A DNA stretch of 64,000 nt from Gemmobacter sp034519525. Its GTDB lineage: Bacteria > Pseudomonadota > Alphaproteobacteria > Rhodobacterales > Rhodobacteraceae. The stretch spans positions 72,297 to 136,296 of the forward strand of contig JAXHOJ010000042.1 of the NCBI GenBank assembly GCA_034519525.1, given 5' to 3'. The translations under genes and the position numbers were made by a program. The notes beneath the pieces are model-generated. The model had not been told where the DNA came from. It ran no database searches and was given only the letters and a program-made list of their open reading frames with translations. Positions 8,580 through 17,186 of this stretch are shown piece by piece (within the stretch, counting starts at the first letter, position 1; the number at the start of each line of letters is the position of its first letter).

Positions 8580-9614
8580 TCAATACCGCTTCGCCATTTT
8601 TTCCAGGGGGATGGGTTTGATCTTGCTGGCGTTTCCAGCGGTTCCGAAGGCCTCGAAGCGTTGTTTGCAGACCTCGGTCATCATGGCCATGGCGGGTTTG
8701 AGGTATTTGCGGGGGTCGAATTCGGCCGGGTCCTGGGCAAAGGCGCGGCGGATGGCGGCGGTGGCGGCCAGGCGGTTGTCGGTGTCGATGTTCACCTTGC
8801 GCACGCCGGATTTGATGCCGCGCTGGATTTCCTCGACCGGCACGCCCCAGGTGGGTTTGATGTCGCCGCCATAGGCATTGATGATCGCCTGCAGATCCTC
8901 GGGCACCGAGGACGAGCCGTGCATCACCAGATGGGTGTTCGGCAGGCGGCGGTGGATTTCCTCGATCACGCTCATCGCCAGAATGGCGCCATCGGGCTTG
9001 CGGGTGAACTTGTAGGCCCCGTGCGAGGTGCCCATGGCGATGGCCAGCGCATCGACGCCGGTTTCCTGCACGAAACGCTCGGCCTCGGCGGGATCGGTCA
9101 ACAGCTGGTCATGGCTCAGCTTTTCCGTCGCGCCATGGCCGTCTTCCTGATCGCCCATCCCGGTTTCCAGCGAACCCAGCACGCCCAGCTCGCCCTCGAC
9201 CGACACGCCGCAGGCATGGGCCATATCGACGACGGCGCGGGTGATCCCGGCATTATAGGCATAATCGGCGGGCGTCTGGCCATCTTCGCGCAGCGAGCCA
9301 TCCATCATCACCGAGGTGAAGCCGTTCTGGATCGCCGTCGCGCAGGTCGCCAGATTGTTGCCGTGATCGAGATGCATGCAGACCGGGATCTCTGGCCAGG
9401 TTTCGCACAGCCCGTCGATCAGCCGGGCCAGAACCCGGTCGCCCGCATAGGACCGCGCGCCGCGGCTGGCCTGGATGATCACCGGCGCATCACAGGCCTG
9501 GGCGGCTGCCATGATGGCAAGCCCTTGTTCCATATTGGAAATGTTGAAGGCAGGAACGGCATAGCCATTCTCTGCGGCATGGTCGAGCAATTGGCGAAGC
9601 GTGATCCGGGCCAT
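8580..9614 (-). CDS. cbbA: Class II fructose-bisphosphate aldolase, Calvin-cycle type
   Basis: A 344-residue zinc aldolase that interconverts fructose-1,6-bisphosphate with dihydroxyacetone phosphate and glyceraldehyde-3-phosphate, and can also form sedoheptulose-1,7-bisphosphate in the Calvin cycle. It shows AVPAFNISNMEQ at the N-terminus, the zinc-binding HLDHGNN, SVMMDGS, GELGVLGSLETG, TSHGAYKF, HGSSSVPEDL and the phosphate-binding NIDTDNRLA. The length fits the long CbbA subgroup. It lies 16 bases after cbbF in the same operon. This pairing suggests autotrophic CO2 fixation, although the enzyme also serves gluconeogenesis. Confidence 0.95.
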   Translation of the reverse strand: MARITLRQLLDHAAENGYAVPAFNISNMEQGLAIMAAAQACDAPVIIQASRGARSYAGDRVLARLIDGLCETWPEIPVCMHLDHGNNLATCATAIQNGFTSVMMDGSLREDGQTPADYAYNAGITRAVVDMAHACGVSVEGELGVLGSLETGMGDQEDGHGATEKLSHDQLLTDPAEAERFVQETGVDALAIAMGTSHGAYKFTRKPDGAILAMSVIEEIHRRLPNTHLVMHGSSSVPEDLQAIINAYGGDIKPTWGVPVEEIQRGIKSGVRKVNIDTDNRLAATAAIRRAFAQDPAEFDPRKYLKPAMAMMTEVCKQRFEAFGTAGNASKIKPIPLEKMAKRY

Positions 9615-9630
9615 GGAATCATCCTTATGT

Positions 9631-10605
9631 TCAAGCGGCGGAAAGGGAGCGGCCGATGATCTCGACCTCGTCAGAAGCGCCGAAGATCAGCGCGGTATGG
9701 GCATGGTGCCCGGCGGGCAGCAGATCGAGGATCGGGGTGACCCCGTCGGTGGCCCGGCCCCCGGCCTGTTCGATCAGAAAGGCGATGGGGCCTGCCTCGT
9801 AGATCAGCCGCAGGCGGCCGTTCTCATAGCCGCGGCGGCGGTCGGCGGGGTAGAGAAAAGCGCCGCCCTGCAACAGGATACGGTGCAATTCGCCCACGGC
9901 CGCGGCCAGCCAGCGCATGTTGAAATCGCGCCCGCGCGGGCCGTCCTTGCCCGCCCGCAGATCGCGCGCCCAGGCCTGCAGACCTTCGGGCCAGTGCCGT
10001 TCGTTCGAGGCGTTATAGGCGATGGTCTTGGCGGTGGGCGCCAGGGTCAGCCCGCGATGCACCAGCCGGAAATCGCCAGATACGGCGTCAAAGGTGGCGA
10101 CATGCACGCCATCGCCCAGCGAAAAGCCGAAATCCAGCGAATGGCCGAAAGAGGCATAGCCCGCCGCCACGATGGCACGGCCGGGGCGCAGAAAGCCTTC
10201 GGGCGCGGCGGGCAGGATGGAAAACAGCATCCCCAGCGGCGCGCCGATCCCGATGGAGCCCGATCCGTCGATCGGGTCGATCGCCACGTCAAAGGCGCCG
10301 TCCGGGTCCAGCAGCACCACCTCTTCGGCCTCTTCCGACAGCACCATCCGCACGCCACAGCCCCGCAGGGCCGCGATCATGTGATGATGCGCCCCCACAT
10401 CCAGCGCCTTCTGCCGGTCGCCGCTGTCATTGACGCCCACAATCGCCGCCGGATCCCCCGGCAACACCCCCGCCGCCAGCCGCGCCCCCAACGCAGGCAC
10501 AGCCCCCGCCAGCGCAGCAACAATCCCACCCACAGAACCTGCCGCAGAAAGATGGTCACGCAGGGAAATCCCGGTCAAAGCACCGTCGCTGGGCAGTTGG
10601 AGCAT
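9631..10605 (-). CDS. cbbF: Class I fructose-1,6-bisphosphatase
   Basis: A 324-residue phosphatase that removes the 1-phosphate from fructose-1,6-bisphosphate and, in Calvin-cycle forms, from sedoheptulose-1,7-bisphosphate. Diagnostic motifs are the metal-binding DPIDGSGSI, the substrate loop YNASNERHWP, GGAFLYPADRRRGYENGRLR and the C-terminal EQAGGRATDG. It is cytoplasmic and the first gene of the cbbF-cbbA operon. No cbbR-type LysR regulator or RuBisCO gene lies within the window, so the rest of the cycle must be elsewhere. Confidence 0.93.
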   Translation of the reverse strand: MLQLPSDGALTGISLRDHLSAAGSVGGIVAALAGAVPALGARLAAGVLPGDPAAIVGVNDSGDRQKALDVGAHHHMIAALRGCGVRMVLSEEAEEVVLLDPDGAFDVAIDPIDGSGSIGIGAPLGMLFSILPAAPEGFLRPGRAIVAAGYASFGHSLDFGFSLGDGVHVATFDAVSGDFRLVHRGLTLAPTAKTIAYNASNERHWPEGLQAWARDLRAGKDGPRGRDFNMRWLAAAVGELHRILLQGGAFLYPADRRRGYENGRLRLIYEAGPIAFLIEQAGGRATDGVTPILDLLPAGHHAHTALIFGASDEVEIIGRSLSAA

Positions 10606-10940
10606 TCACGCCTCTCTCATGCAGACCGGGGGCCATCCGGTTGATCTGCGGCAGTCATTCGCTTTCGTTTCGTCAATTCCGGGGCCGCTTGCAAGCATTT
10701 CCACAAGCCCTCCCGATATCTGGGCCGGTGATAGCGGCACCATGGCCGGGATGCGGGCGGAACACCGCGCAATGCGCCGGAGGAAGCCGGATATCGCACA
10801 AATTACAGGCACTAAACCCGGCCTTCGCCCCATCTGATACAATATTCCGCAGCACGGCGACCAAGTCTTGTGCAGAGATCCTTTGCGGGAATCGTTCTGC
10901 TGATTTACCGTTTGGTCAAAAGAAACCCAGGGAGTTCCAC
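10606..10940. other. Divergent promoter region between cbbF and the BMP transporter
   Basis: A 335-base region without a credible gene; the open frame that extends the BMP protein backwards through it lacks family similarity. It must hold the promoters for cbbF (minus) and the BMP operon (plus). A short AT-richer stretch near 10905-10920 (TTTACCGTTTGGTCAAA) may be a regulatory site, but I cannot assign it to a regulator. Confidence 0.5.
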
Positions 10941-11957
10941 ATGACCAAGGCCATTCTATCCCCCACACGCCGGGGCCTTTTGCTCGGTTCTGCTGCCGCG
11001 GCCCTTGGGCTGGCGCTGCCGCGCCGCGTGATGGCGCAGGAAACCATCAAGATCGCGGGCATCTATACCGTGCCGGTGGAACAGCAATGGGTCAGCCGCA
11101 TCCATATCGCCGCCGAAGCGGCGAAGGCGGCAGGCGGGGTGGAATATACCTATACCGAAAACGTGGCGAATACCGATTACCCGCGGGTGATGCGGGAATA
11201 TTGCGAAAGCGGCGTGACGCTGATCGTGGGCGAGATCTTCGGGGCAGAGGCCGAAGCGCGCGAGGTGGCGGCGGAATATCCGGATGTGAAATTCCTGATG
11301 GGGTCCAGCTTCCTGCCCGATGCAGCGGCCAATCCCAATCTGGCGGTGTTCGACAATTATATCCAGGATGCCTCTTACCTGTCGGGGATCATCGCGGGGG
11401 CGATGACGAAGACCGGCAGCATCGGCATGGTGGGCGGCTTCCCGATCCCCGAGGTGAACCGGCTGATGAATGCCTTCATGGCGGGCGTGAAGGAAACCCG
11501 GCCCGATGCCACCTTCCAGGTCAGCTTCATCGGATCGTGGTTCGATCCGCCGAAAGCCAAGGAAACCGCCTTTGCCATGATCGAGGGCGGGGTGGATCTG
11601 CTGTATGCCGAACGCTTTGGTGTGTCGGATGCGGCGAAGGAAAAGGGTGTGCTGGCGATCGGCAATGTGATCGACACGCAGGCCGATTACCCGGAAACCG
11701 TGGTGGCCTCGGCCCTGTGGCACTTTGAGCCGACGCTGACTGCGGCGCTGGAGGCGATCCGGGCGGGCAGCTTTGTGGCCGATAATTACGGCACCTACAG
11801 CTTCATGAAGGCGGGCGGCTGTTCGCTGGCGCCGCTGGGCACGTTTGCAGGCAAGGTGCCCGAAGCGGCGCTGGCGCTGGTGGCCGAGAAGGAAGCCGCG
11901 ATCAAGGCAGGCAGCTTCACCGTGGAGATCAACGACGGCGAGCCGAAATCGTCGTGA
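10941..11957 (+). CDS. BMP-family ABC transporter substrate-binding protein (nucleobase/nucleoside type)
   Basis: A 338-residue periplasmic binding protein of the basic-membrane-protein family (PnrA/BmpA fold), which binds nucleosides or nucleobases. It has a Tat-like signal peptide (RRGLLLGSAAAALGLALP, cleavage after MAQ). Family features are the core TDYPRVMREYCESG, FLMGSSFL, YLSGIIAGAMTKTGSIGMVGG and SFIGSWFDPPKAKETA. The ATG at 10941 is chosen because of the AGGGAG seven bases upstream and the signal peptide it opens. The gene overlaps the transporter ATPase by four bases (GTGA). With a deaminase at the end of the operon, the ligand is probably cytosine, 5-methylcytosine or a nucleoside. 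Confidence 0.88.
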   Translation: MTKAILSPTRRGLLLGSAAAALGLALPRRVMAQETIKIAGIYTVPVEQQWVSRIHIAAEAAKAAGGVEYTYTENVANTDYPRVMREYCESGVTLIVGEIFGAEAEAREVAAEYPDVKFLMGSSFLPDAAANPNLAVFDNYIQDASYLSGIIAGAMTKTGSIGMVGGFPIPEVNRLMNAFMAGVKETRPDATFQVSFIGSWFDPPKAKETAFAMIEGGVDLLYAERFGVSDAAKEKGVLAIGNVIDTQADYPETVVASALWHFEPTLTAALEAIRAGSFVADNYGTYSFMKAGGCSLAPLGTFAGKVPEAALALVAEKEAAIKAGSFTVEINDGEPKSS

Positions 11958-13495
11958 CCCCCGGCACAATGCAGGCGCAGGACGTTGTTCTGCGCCTTGA
12001 CCGCATCACCAAACGCTTCGGCGCGCTGACCGCGAATGACGGCATCAGCCTTGCCCTGCACCGGGGCGAGGTTGTGGCGCTGCTGGGCGAAAATGGCGCG
12101 GGCAAGACCACGCTGATGAACATCCTGTTCGGGCATTATGTGGCCGATGAAGGCGGGGTGGAGGTGATGGGCGCGGCCCTGCCCCCCGGCAATCCACGCG
12201 CCGCGCTGGCCGCCGGGGTGGGCATGGTGCATCAGCATTTCACCCTGGCCGACAATCTGACCGTGCTGGACAATATCCGGCTGGGCACCGAAAGCCTGTG
12301 GTCGCGGGGCACGGCGCGCGCAACCGGACGCGCGAAGGTGGAACAGCTGGCGCGCGATTTCGGGCTGGCGGTCGATGCGGATGCGCGGGTGGGCAGCCTG
12401 ACGGTTGGCGAACGTCAGCGGGTGGAGATTCTGAAGGCGCTGTATCGTGAGGCGCGCATCCTGATCCTGGATGAACCCACCGCCGTTCTGACCCCGCAAG
12501 AGGCCGAGGCGCTGTTTGCCACCCTGCGGCTGGCGATTGCGCGCGGGCTTTCGGTGCTGTTCATCAGCCACAAGCTGCATGAGGTGATGGCGATTGCCGA
12601 CCGCTGTGTGGTGCTGCGCCATGGCCGCGTGGTGGGCGAGGTCGCCACGCGCGACACCAGCGGGGCCGAACTGGCGGCGCTGATGGTGGGCGGCGACATC
12701 GCGCTGCCGGAGGCGCGGCCTGCGACAGTGGGGCCGGTGCTGCTGCGGCTGGCCGGGGTATCCACCCCCGATCAGGGCGCGGCGCCGGGGCTGAAGGCGG
12801 TTTCGCTGGACCTGCGCGCCGGGCAGATCACCGGGCTGGCCGGGGTTTCGGGCAACGGGCAGGCAGCGCTGGCCGATCTGATCTGCGGGCTGGCAAGCCC
12901 GGCGGCGGGCGCGCTGGAACTGGCGGGCGCCGCGCCTGCGCGCTGGACCCCGCGCGACGCCATCGCCGCAGGGATCGCCCGCATCCCCGAGGACCGGCAC
13001 AAGACCGGCACCATCGCCGATTTCACCCTGACTGAAAACGCGGTGCTGGAGGGCTATTGGCGCCCCGGGTTTAGCCGCCGGGGGCTGATCGACTGGCGGG
13101 CGGCCCAGCGGTTTGCCGAGGGCATCATCGCGCGCTACGACGTGCGCTGCTCCGGGCCGGGGGCGCGCATCCGGCTGCTGTCGGGCGGCAATATGCAGAA
13201 GCTTATCCTGGGCCGGGTGCTGGAACCGGGCCCGCAGATCATTCTGGCCAATCAGCCGGTGCGGGGGCTGGATGTCGGCGCCATCGCCTATGTGCAATCG
13301 CAGCTGATCGCGGCGCGGGATGGTGGCGCGGCCGTGTTGCTGATTTCGGAAGATCTGGATGAAATCATGGGATTGGCGGATGTGGTGCATGTAATGTCTG
13401 AAGGCCGACTGTCGCCCGGCTTTGCCCGTGGCACCAGGACGGCGGCAGAACTGGGGCTGTGGATGGCCGGTGAAGGATTTGCCGATGCGGCTTGA
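11954..13495 (+). CDS. BMP-type ABC transporter ATP-binding protein (tandem ATPase)
   Basis: A 513-residue protein with two ABC domains, the arrangement of RbsA/NupO-type nucleoside importers. The first domain has Walker A (LLGENGAGKTTLMN), Q-loop (VHQHFTLADNLTV), signature (LTVGERQRVEILKAL) and Walker B (ILILDEPTAVLTP). The second has a degenerate Walker A (GVSGNGQAALADL) and a signature LLSGGNMQKL, as usual for this family, in which only the first site hydrolyses ATP well. The start is a GTG overlapping the binding-protein stop. It drives the two permeases downstream. Confidence 0.9.
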   Translation: MTPGTMQAQDVVLRLDRITKRFGALTANDGISLALHRGEVVALLGENGAGKTTLMNILFGHYVADEGGVEVMGAALPPGNPRAALAAGVGMVHQHFTLADNLTVLDNIRLGTESLWSRGTARATGRAKVEQLARDFGLAVDADARVGSLTVGERQRVEILKALYREARILILDEPTAVLTPQEAEALFATLRLAIARGLSVLFISHKLHEVMAIADRCVVLRHGRVVGEVATRDTSGAELAALMVGGDIALPEARPATVGPVLLRLAGVSTPDQGAAPGLKAVSLDLRAGQITGLAGVSGNGQAALADLICGLASPAAGALELAGAAPARWTPRDAIAAGIARIPEDRHKTGTIADFTLTENAVLEGYWRPGFSRRGLIDWRAAQRFAEGIIARYDVRCSGPGARIRLLSGGNMQKLILGRVLEPGPQIILANQPVRGLDVGAIAYVQSQLIAARDGGAAVLLISEDLDEIMGLADVVHVMSEGRLSPGFARGTRTAAELGLWMAGEGFADAA

Positions 13496-14528
13496 GGCAA
13501 TCCCGGCCCCCGCGCTGTCGCGCCGGATCGGCCTGCCGGTGCTGGCGCTGGCGGCTACGGTTGTGGTGGCATCGGTTTTGGCGCGGATGGCTGGGGCTGA
13601 CCCGTTTGCCACGCTGGGGCTGATTGTCACCGGCGCGTTCGGATCGAAATTCGCGGCGCTGGAAACGCTGAACCGCGCCACGCCGCTGATCTTTACCGGG
13701 CTGGCGGTGGCCGTAGCCTTTCGCGCCAAGCTGTGGAACATCGGCGCCGAGGCGCAGCTTTACGCCGGTGCCATTGTTGCGGTGCTGCTGGGCACCGGCG
13801 CGCTGGCCGCGCCCTGGGTGCTGCCGGTTTCCGCGCTGGCGGCGATGCTGGCGGGCGCGCTGGTGCTGCTGGGGCCGGTGATGCTGAAAACCCGGCTGGG
13901 TGTGGACGAGGTGGTGACGACGCTGCTGCTGAACTTCGTCATGCTGCTGTTCGTGAGCTATCTGCTGGAGGGCCCGCTGAAAGACCCGATGGGCATGGGC
14001 TGGCCGAAATCGCCCGCGCTGGTGAAAGAGGCCCGCCTGCCCCGCATCGCCACCGGGCTGCGGCTGCACTGGGGCTTTGCGCTGGCGCTGATCGCGGCGC
14101 TTGGGGTCTGGCTGATCCAGGCACGCACGACACTGGGGTTCGAGATGCGGGCGGTGGGTGCGAACCCGGCTGCGGCCCGCTTTGCCGGGATGCCTGTGAA
14201 TGGCGTGCTGCTGAAAACCGCGCTGCTGTCGGGTGGCCTTGCGGCATTGGCCGGCTGGTCCGAGGTGGCGGGGCTGAAAGGCCATCTGTCATCCGACCTG
14301 TCGCCCGGTTTTGGCTATACCGGCATCATCGTCGCCATGCTGGCGCTGCTGCATCCGCTGGGGGTGGTGGTTTCGGCGCTGTTCGTTGCCGCGATCTTCG
14401 TGGGGTCTGACAGCATGAGCCGGGCGGCCGGCGTGCCCACCTATATTGCCGACATGCTGCTGGCCACGGCGCTGCTGTTCATGGTGCTGGCGCTGGCGCT
14501 GACACGCTACCGGGTGGTGTGGAAATGA
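13485..14528 (+). CDS. BMP-type ABC transporter permease 1
   Basis: A 347-residue membrane protein of the BPD_transp_2 (RbsC/NupP) class with about nine to ten helices. Typical loops are RATPLIFTGLAVAVAFRAKLWNIGAEAQ, FEMRAVGANPAAARFAGM and GYTGIIVAMLALLHPLG, shown here by their key residues WNIGAEAQ and GANPAAA. The ATG at 13485 (MRLEAIPAP) overlaps the ATPase gene by 11 bases. It forms a heteromeric channel with permease 2. Confidence 0.88.
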   Translation: MRLEAIPAPALSRRIGLPVLALAATVVVASVLARMAGADPFATLGLIVTGAFGSKFAALETLNRATPLIFTGLAVAVAFRAKLWNIGAEAQLYAGAIVAVLLGTGALAAPWVLPVSALAAMLAGALVLLGPVMLKTRLGVDEVVTTLLLNFVMLLFVSYLLEGPLKDPMGMGWPKSPALVKEARLPRIATGLRLHWGFALALIAALGVWLIQARTTLGFEMRAVGANPAAARFAGMPVNGVLLKTALLSGGLAALAGWSEVAGLKGHLSSDLSPGFGYTGIIVAMLALLHPLGVVVSALFVAAIFVGSDSMSRAAGVPTYIADMLLATALLFMVLALALTRYRVVWK

Positions 14529-15472
14529 CCGAGCTGTGGGACATCCTGATTTCCGTCAGCTTCTGGGCGGCGACGATCCGCATCGCCTCGCCCCTGATCC
14601 TTGCCACCATGGGCGAGCTGATCTGCGAACGCGCGGGCGTGCTGAACCTGGGTATCGAAGGTATCATGGTCTTCGGCGCCTTTTCCGGCTGGCTGAGCGT
14701 CTATCTGGGGGCGCCCCTGTGGCTGGGCGTGCTGGCGGCGCTGCTGTCCGGCATGGGGTTTGGCCTGCTGCATGCGGTGCTGGTGGTGCCCTTCGGCCTG
14801 TCGCAGCATGTGGTGGGGCTGGGGATCACCATGCTGGCCACATCCGGCAGCTCTTTCGCCTATCGGCTGGCCCTGCCCGAGGTCACCAGCCCGCCGAAGA
14901 TCGAGCCGTTTCAACCCCTGCCGATCCCCTGGTTGTCTGACCTGCCGCTGATCGGGCCTGCGCTGTTTGCGCAGACGGCCATGACCTATCTGGCCTTTGC
15001 CGTGGCGGCCCTGGTGGCGCTGGTGCTGTTTCGCACACCGCTGGGCCTTGCCTTGCGCGCGGCGGGCGAAAACCCGGCGGCGGTGGAGGCACAGGGGCTT
15101 TCTGTCACGGCGTTGCGCATCGGCGCGGTGATGGTGGGATCGGGGCTGATGGCGGTGGGTGGGGCGTTTCTGACGCTTTCCGCCTTTTCGTCGTTCTTTT
15201 TCGAAATGATCAATGGCCGCGGCTGGATCTGCATTGCGCTGGTGGTGTTTGGCGCGTGGAAACCGGGCAAGGCGGTGCTGGGCGCGCTGCTGTTTGCCGC
15301 CTTTGACGCGCTGCAGATCCGGTTGCAGCAGACGCCGCTGGGGGCGCATCTGCCCTATCAGCTGTTTCTGATGGCGCCCTATCTGCTGTCGATCCTGGCG
15401 CTGATCCTGATGTCGCGCCGGGCCGAGGTGCCTGCGGCGCTGATGGTGCCATATAACAAGGGAGAGCGGTAA
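14525..15472 (+). CDS. BMP-type ABC transporter permease 2
   Basis: A 315-residue membrane permease of the same class. Key loops are the N-terminal RIASPLILATMGELICERAG and VLNLGIEGIMVFGAFSG, GLSQHVVGLGITMLA, and ALRAAGENPAAVEAQG. The ATG at 14525 overlaps the preceding stop (ATGA), so the four transporter genes are translationally coupled. The deaminase gene begins one base after its stop, which makes a common transcript almost certain. Confidence 0.88.
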   Translation: MTELWDILISVSFWAATIRIASPLILATMGELICERAGVLNLGIEGIMVFGAFSGWLSVYLGAPLWLGVLAALLSGMGFGLLHAVLVVPFGLSQHVVGLGITMLATSGSSFAYRLALPEVTSPPKIEPFQPLPIPWLSDLPLIGPALFAQTAMTYLAFAVAALVALVLFRTPLGLALRAAGENPAAVEAQGLSVTALRIGAVMVGSGLMAVGGAFLTLSAFSSFFFEMINGRGWICIALVVFGAWKPGKAVLGALLFAAFDALQIRLQQTPLGAHLPYQLFLMAPYLLSILALILMSRRAEVPAALMVPYNKGER

Positions 15473-15473
15473 A

Positions 15474-16748
15474 ATGTTCGATCTGATCGTGAAGGGTGGC
15501 ACGCTGCCCGATGGAACCGTGGCCGATATCGGCATCAGGGGCGACACCATCGCCGCCGTGGGGCGACTGGAGGCCGAGGCGGGCCGGGTGATCGACGCCA
15601 CCGGCGATCTGGTGGCGCCGCCCTTTGTCGACCCGCATTTCCACATGGATGCCACGCTTTCCTATGGCCTGCCGCGCGTCAATGCCTCGGGCACGCTGCT
15701 GGAGGGGATCAGCCTCTGGGGGGAGCTGCGCGAGATTGCCACGGTCGAGGACATGGTGAACCGCGCGCTGACCTATTGCGACTGGGCGGCGAGCCTTGGC
15801 CTGCTGGCGATCCGCACCCATGTTGATACCACGCCCGATCACCTGCGCGGGGTCGAGGCGATGCTGGAGGTGAAGCGCCGCGTCGCCCCCTATATGGATC
15901 TGCAGCTGGTGGCCTTTCCGCAGGATGGCCTTTACCGCGCGGCGAAGGGGCGGGAAAACCTGATCCGCGCGCTGGATATGGGATGCGATGTGGTGGGCGG
16001 CATCCCGCATTTCGAACGCACGATGGCGGCAGGCGCCGAAAGCCTGCACGATCTGGCGCGGATCGCAGCGGAACGCGGGTTGCTGCTGGATATCCATTGC
16101 GATGAAACCGATGATCCGCTCAGCCGCCATGTGGAAACCCTGGCGGCCGAGGTCACGCGGCATGGGCTGGGCGCAAGGGCGGCGGGCAGCCATCTGACCT
16201 CGATGCATTCGATGGACAATTACTATGTGTCGAAACTGCTGCCGCTGATCGCGGAAAGCGGCATGACGGCGATCCCCAACCCCCTCATCAACATCACGCT
16301 GCAGGGGCGGCACGACACATTTCCCAAGCGCCGCGGGCTGACGCGGGTGAAGGAGATGCAGGCACAGGGCATCACCGTGGGCTGGGGGCAGGATTGCGTG
16401 CTGGACCCGTGGTACAGCCTCGGCACCGGCGACATGCTGGATGTGGCCTTCATGGGGCTGCATGTCGCGCAGATGACGCATCCGGCGGAAATGGCGCGCT
16501 GCTTTGCCATGGTGACCGAACATAATGCGCAGATCATGAACCTTGCTGATTACGGGCTGGCCCCCGGCTGCCGCGCGTCGCTGGTGGTACTGGATGCGGG
16601 CAATCCGGTGGAGGCACTGCGGCTGCGGCCAGACCGGCTTTGCGTCATATCGCGGGGCAAGGTGATCGCAGAGCGCGCCCGCAACGATGCGCAGATGGCC
16701 CTGCCAGGGCGGCCCGCCACCGTGCGGCGCAGGCATATCTTGGGCTGA
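15474..16748 (+). CDS. codA: CodA-type cytosine deaminase with a 5-methylcytosine-type active site
   Basis: A 424-residue amidohydrolase that aligns along its length with E. coli CodA: metal ligands H55 and H57 (in VDPHFHMDA), H208 and E211 (DIHCDE), H240 (GSHLTSMHS) and catalytic D307. The CodA core LVAFPQDG, NPLINITLQGRHDTFPKRRG, DPWYSLGT and MGLHVAQM is conserved. E. coli CodA has HDD at 312-314; here it is Q-D-C, so the residue equal to Asp-314 is C308. Loss of that aspartate is the published marker of bacterial 5-methylcytosine deaminases, including one from Rhodobacter sphaeroides. The predicted reaction is therefore 5-methylcytosine to thymine, with cytosine to uracil also possible. 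It sits one base after a BMP-type importer, which fits salvage of imported bases. Confidence 0.85.
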   Translation: MFDLIVKGGTLPDGTVADIGIRGDTIAAVGRLEAEAGRVIDATGDLVAPPFVDPHFHMDATLSYGLPRVNASGTLLEGISLWGELREIATVEDMVNRALTYCDWAASLGLLAIRTHVDTTPDHLRGVEAMLEVKRRVAPYMDLQLVAFPQDGLYRAAKGRENLIRALDMGCDVVGGIPHFERTMAAGAESLHDLARIAAERGLLLDIHCDETDDPLSRHVETLAAEVTRHGLGARAAGSHLTSMHSMDNYYVSKLLPLIAESGMTAIPNPLINITLQGRHDTFPKRRGLTRVKEMQAQGITVGWGQDCVLDPWYSLGTGDMLDVAFMGLHVAQMTHPAEMARCFAMVTEHNAQIMNLADYGLAPGCRASLVVLDAGNPVEALRLRPDRLCVISRGKVIAERARNDAQMALPGRPATVRRRHILG

Positions 16749-16782
16749 TCCTGGCGATATCGTCAGGCGCTGTTCAGCTGAC

Positions 16783-16811
16783 TTGAATTTGTTCCTGTTT
16801 CGTTCTATATT
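16783..16811 (+). promoter_or_regulatory. Sigma-70-type promoter of the 98-residue protein gene
   Basis: TTGAAT (16783-16788) and TATATT (16806-16811) are separated by exactly 17 bases in an AT-rich stretch. Transcription would start near 16818, ahead of the AAGGGAG ribosome-binding site (16827-16833) and the ATG at 16841. The match to the -35/-10 consensus is good but untested. Confidence 0.45.
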
Positions 16812-16840
16812 TGACTTCCATCCAGCAAGGGAGTCCGATC

Positions 16841-17137
16841 ATGGATGAAACGACCTTTGCCCTGCCTGCCACGCCCCGGCAGATTGCCTATGCGCGGTCA
16901 CTTGCCCTGCGCAACCAGACGCTGCTGCCGTGGAACGTGCAGCAGGATCGCCGCACGCTCAGCGCCTGGATCGACGCTCAGGCAAAACTGGCCCCTGCCA
17001 GTGCCACCGATCAGCGGCCCAGTTCGAAACAGGTGGCCTTTGCCGAACGTCTTGCGCGGATCAAGCGGCGGGCCGTGCCGGACGAATGTTTTCAGGACCG
17101 GGGCCTGATGTCGAAATGGATCGACGGCAACAGGTGA
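16841..17137 (+). CDS. Conserved hypothetical protein with two copies of a short motif
   Basis: A 98-residue soluble protein without signal peptide or membrane helix. It contains a duplicated unit: TPRQIAYARSLA...LPWNVQQD...LSAWIDAQ (residues 8-48) and SSKQVAFAERLA...VPDECFQD...MSKWIDGN (about 60-97). Each has the pattern K/RQ-x-A-x-A-x-x-LA, a proline turn and a terminal S-x-WID. I know similar small proteins as conserved hypotheticals in Rhodobacteraceae, without known function. It has its own promoter and ribosome-binding site and is followed by a hairpin, so it is probably monocistronic. The duplicated helix pair suggests protein or nucleic-acid binding, but that is only a guess. Confidence 0.75.
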   Translation: MDETTFALPATPRQIAYARSLALRNQTLLPWNVQQDRRTLSAWIDAQAKLAPASATDQRPSSKQVAFAERLARIKRRAVPDECFQDRGLMSKWIDGNR

Positions 17138-17144
17138 CGGCACT

Positions 17145-17169
17145 TGCCGGGGCGGTGAACGCCCCGGCA
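17145..17169. terminator. Hairpin between convergent genes
   Basis: A perfect 10-base-pair stem (17145-17154 with 17160-17169) with a five-base loop lies between the converging 98-residue protein gene and the TetR gene. There is no long T-run on either side, so it may be a weak bidirectional terminator. Confidence 0.5.
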
Positions 17170-17186
17170 TCTGGCCCGCCGCAAGA

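Noticed and set aside
10641..10940. N-terminal extension of the BMP binding protein by about 100 codons
   Set aside because: The Tat-like signal peptide begins at 10941 with a good ribosome-binding site; a signal peptide would not be internal.
11795..13741. A 648-codon minus-strand frame across the BMP transporter
   Set aside because: Lies opposite an intact tandem ATPase with all motifs; no ribosome site or family resemblance.
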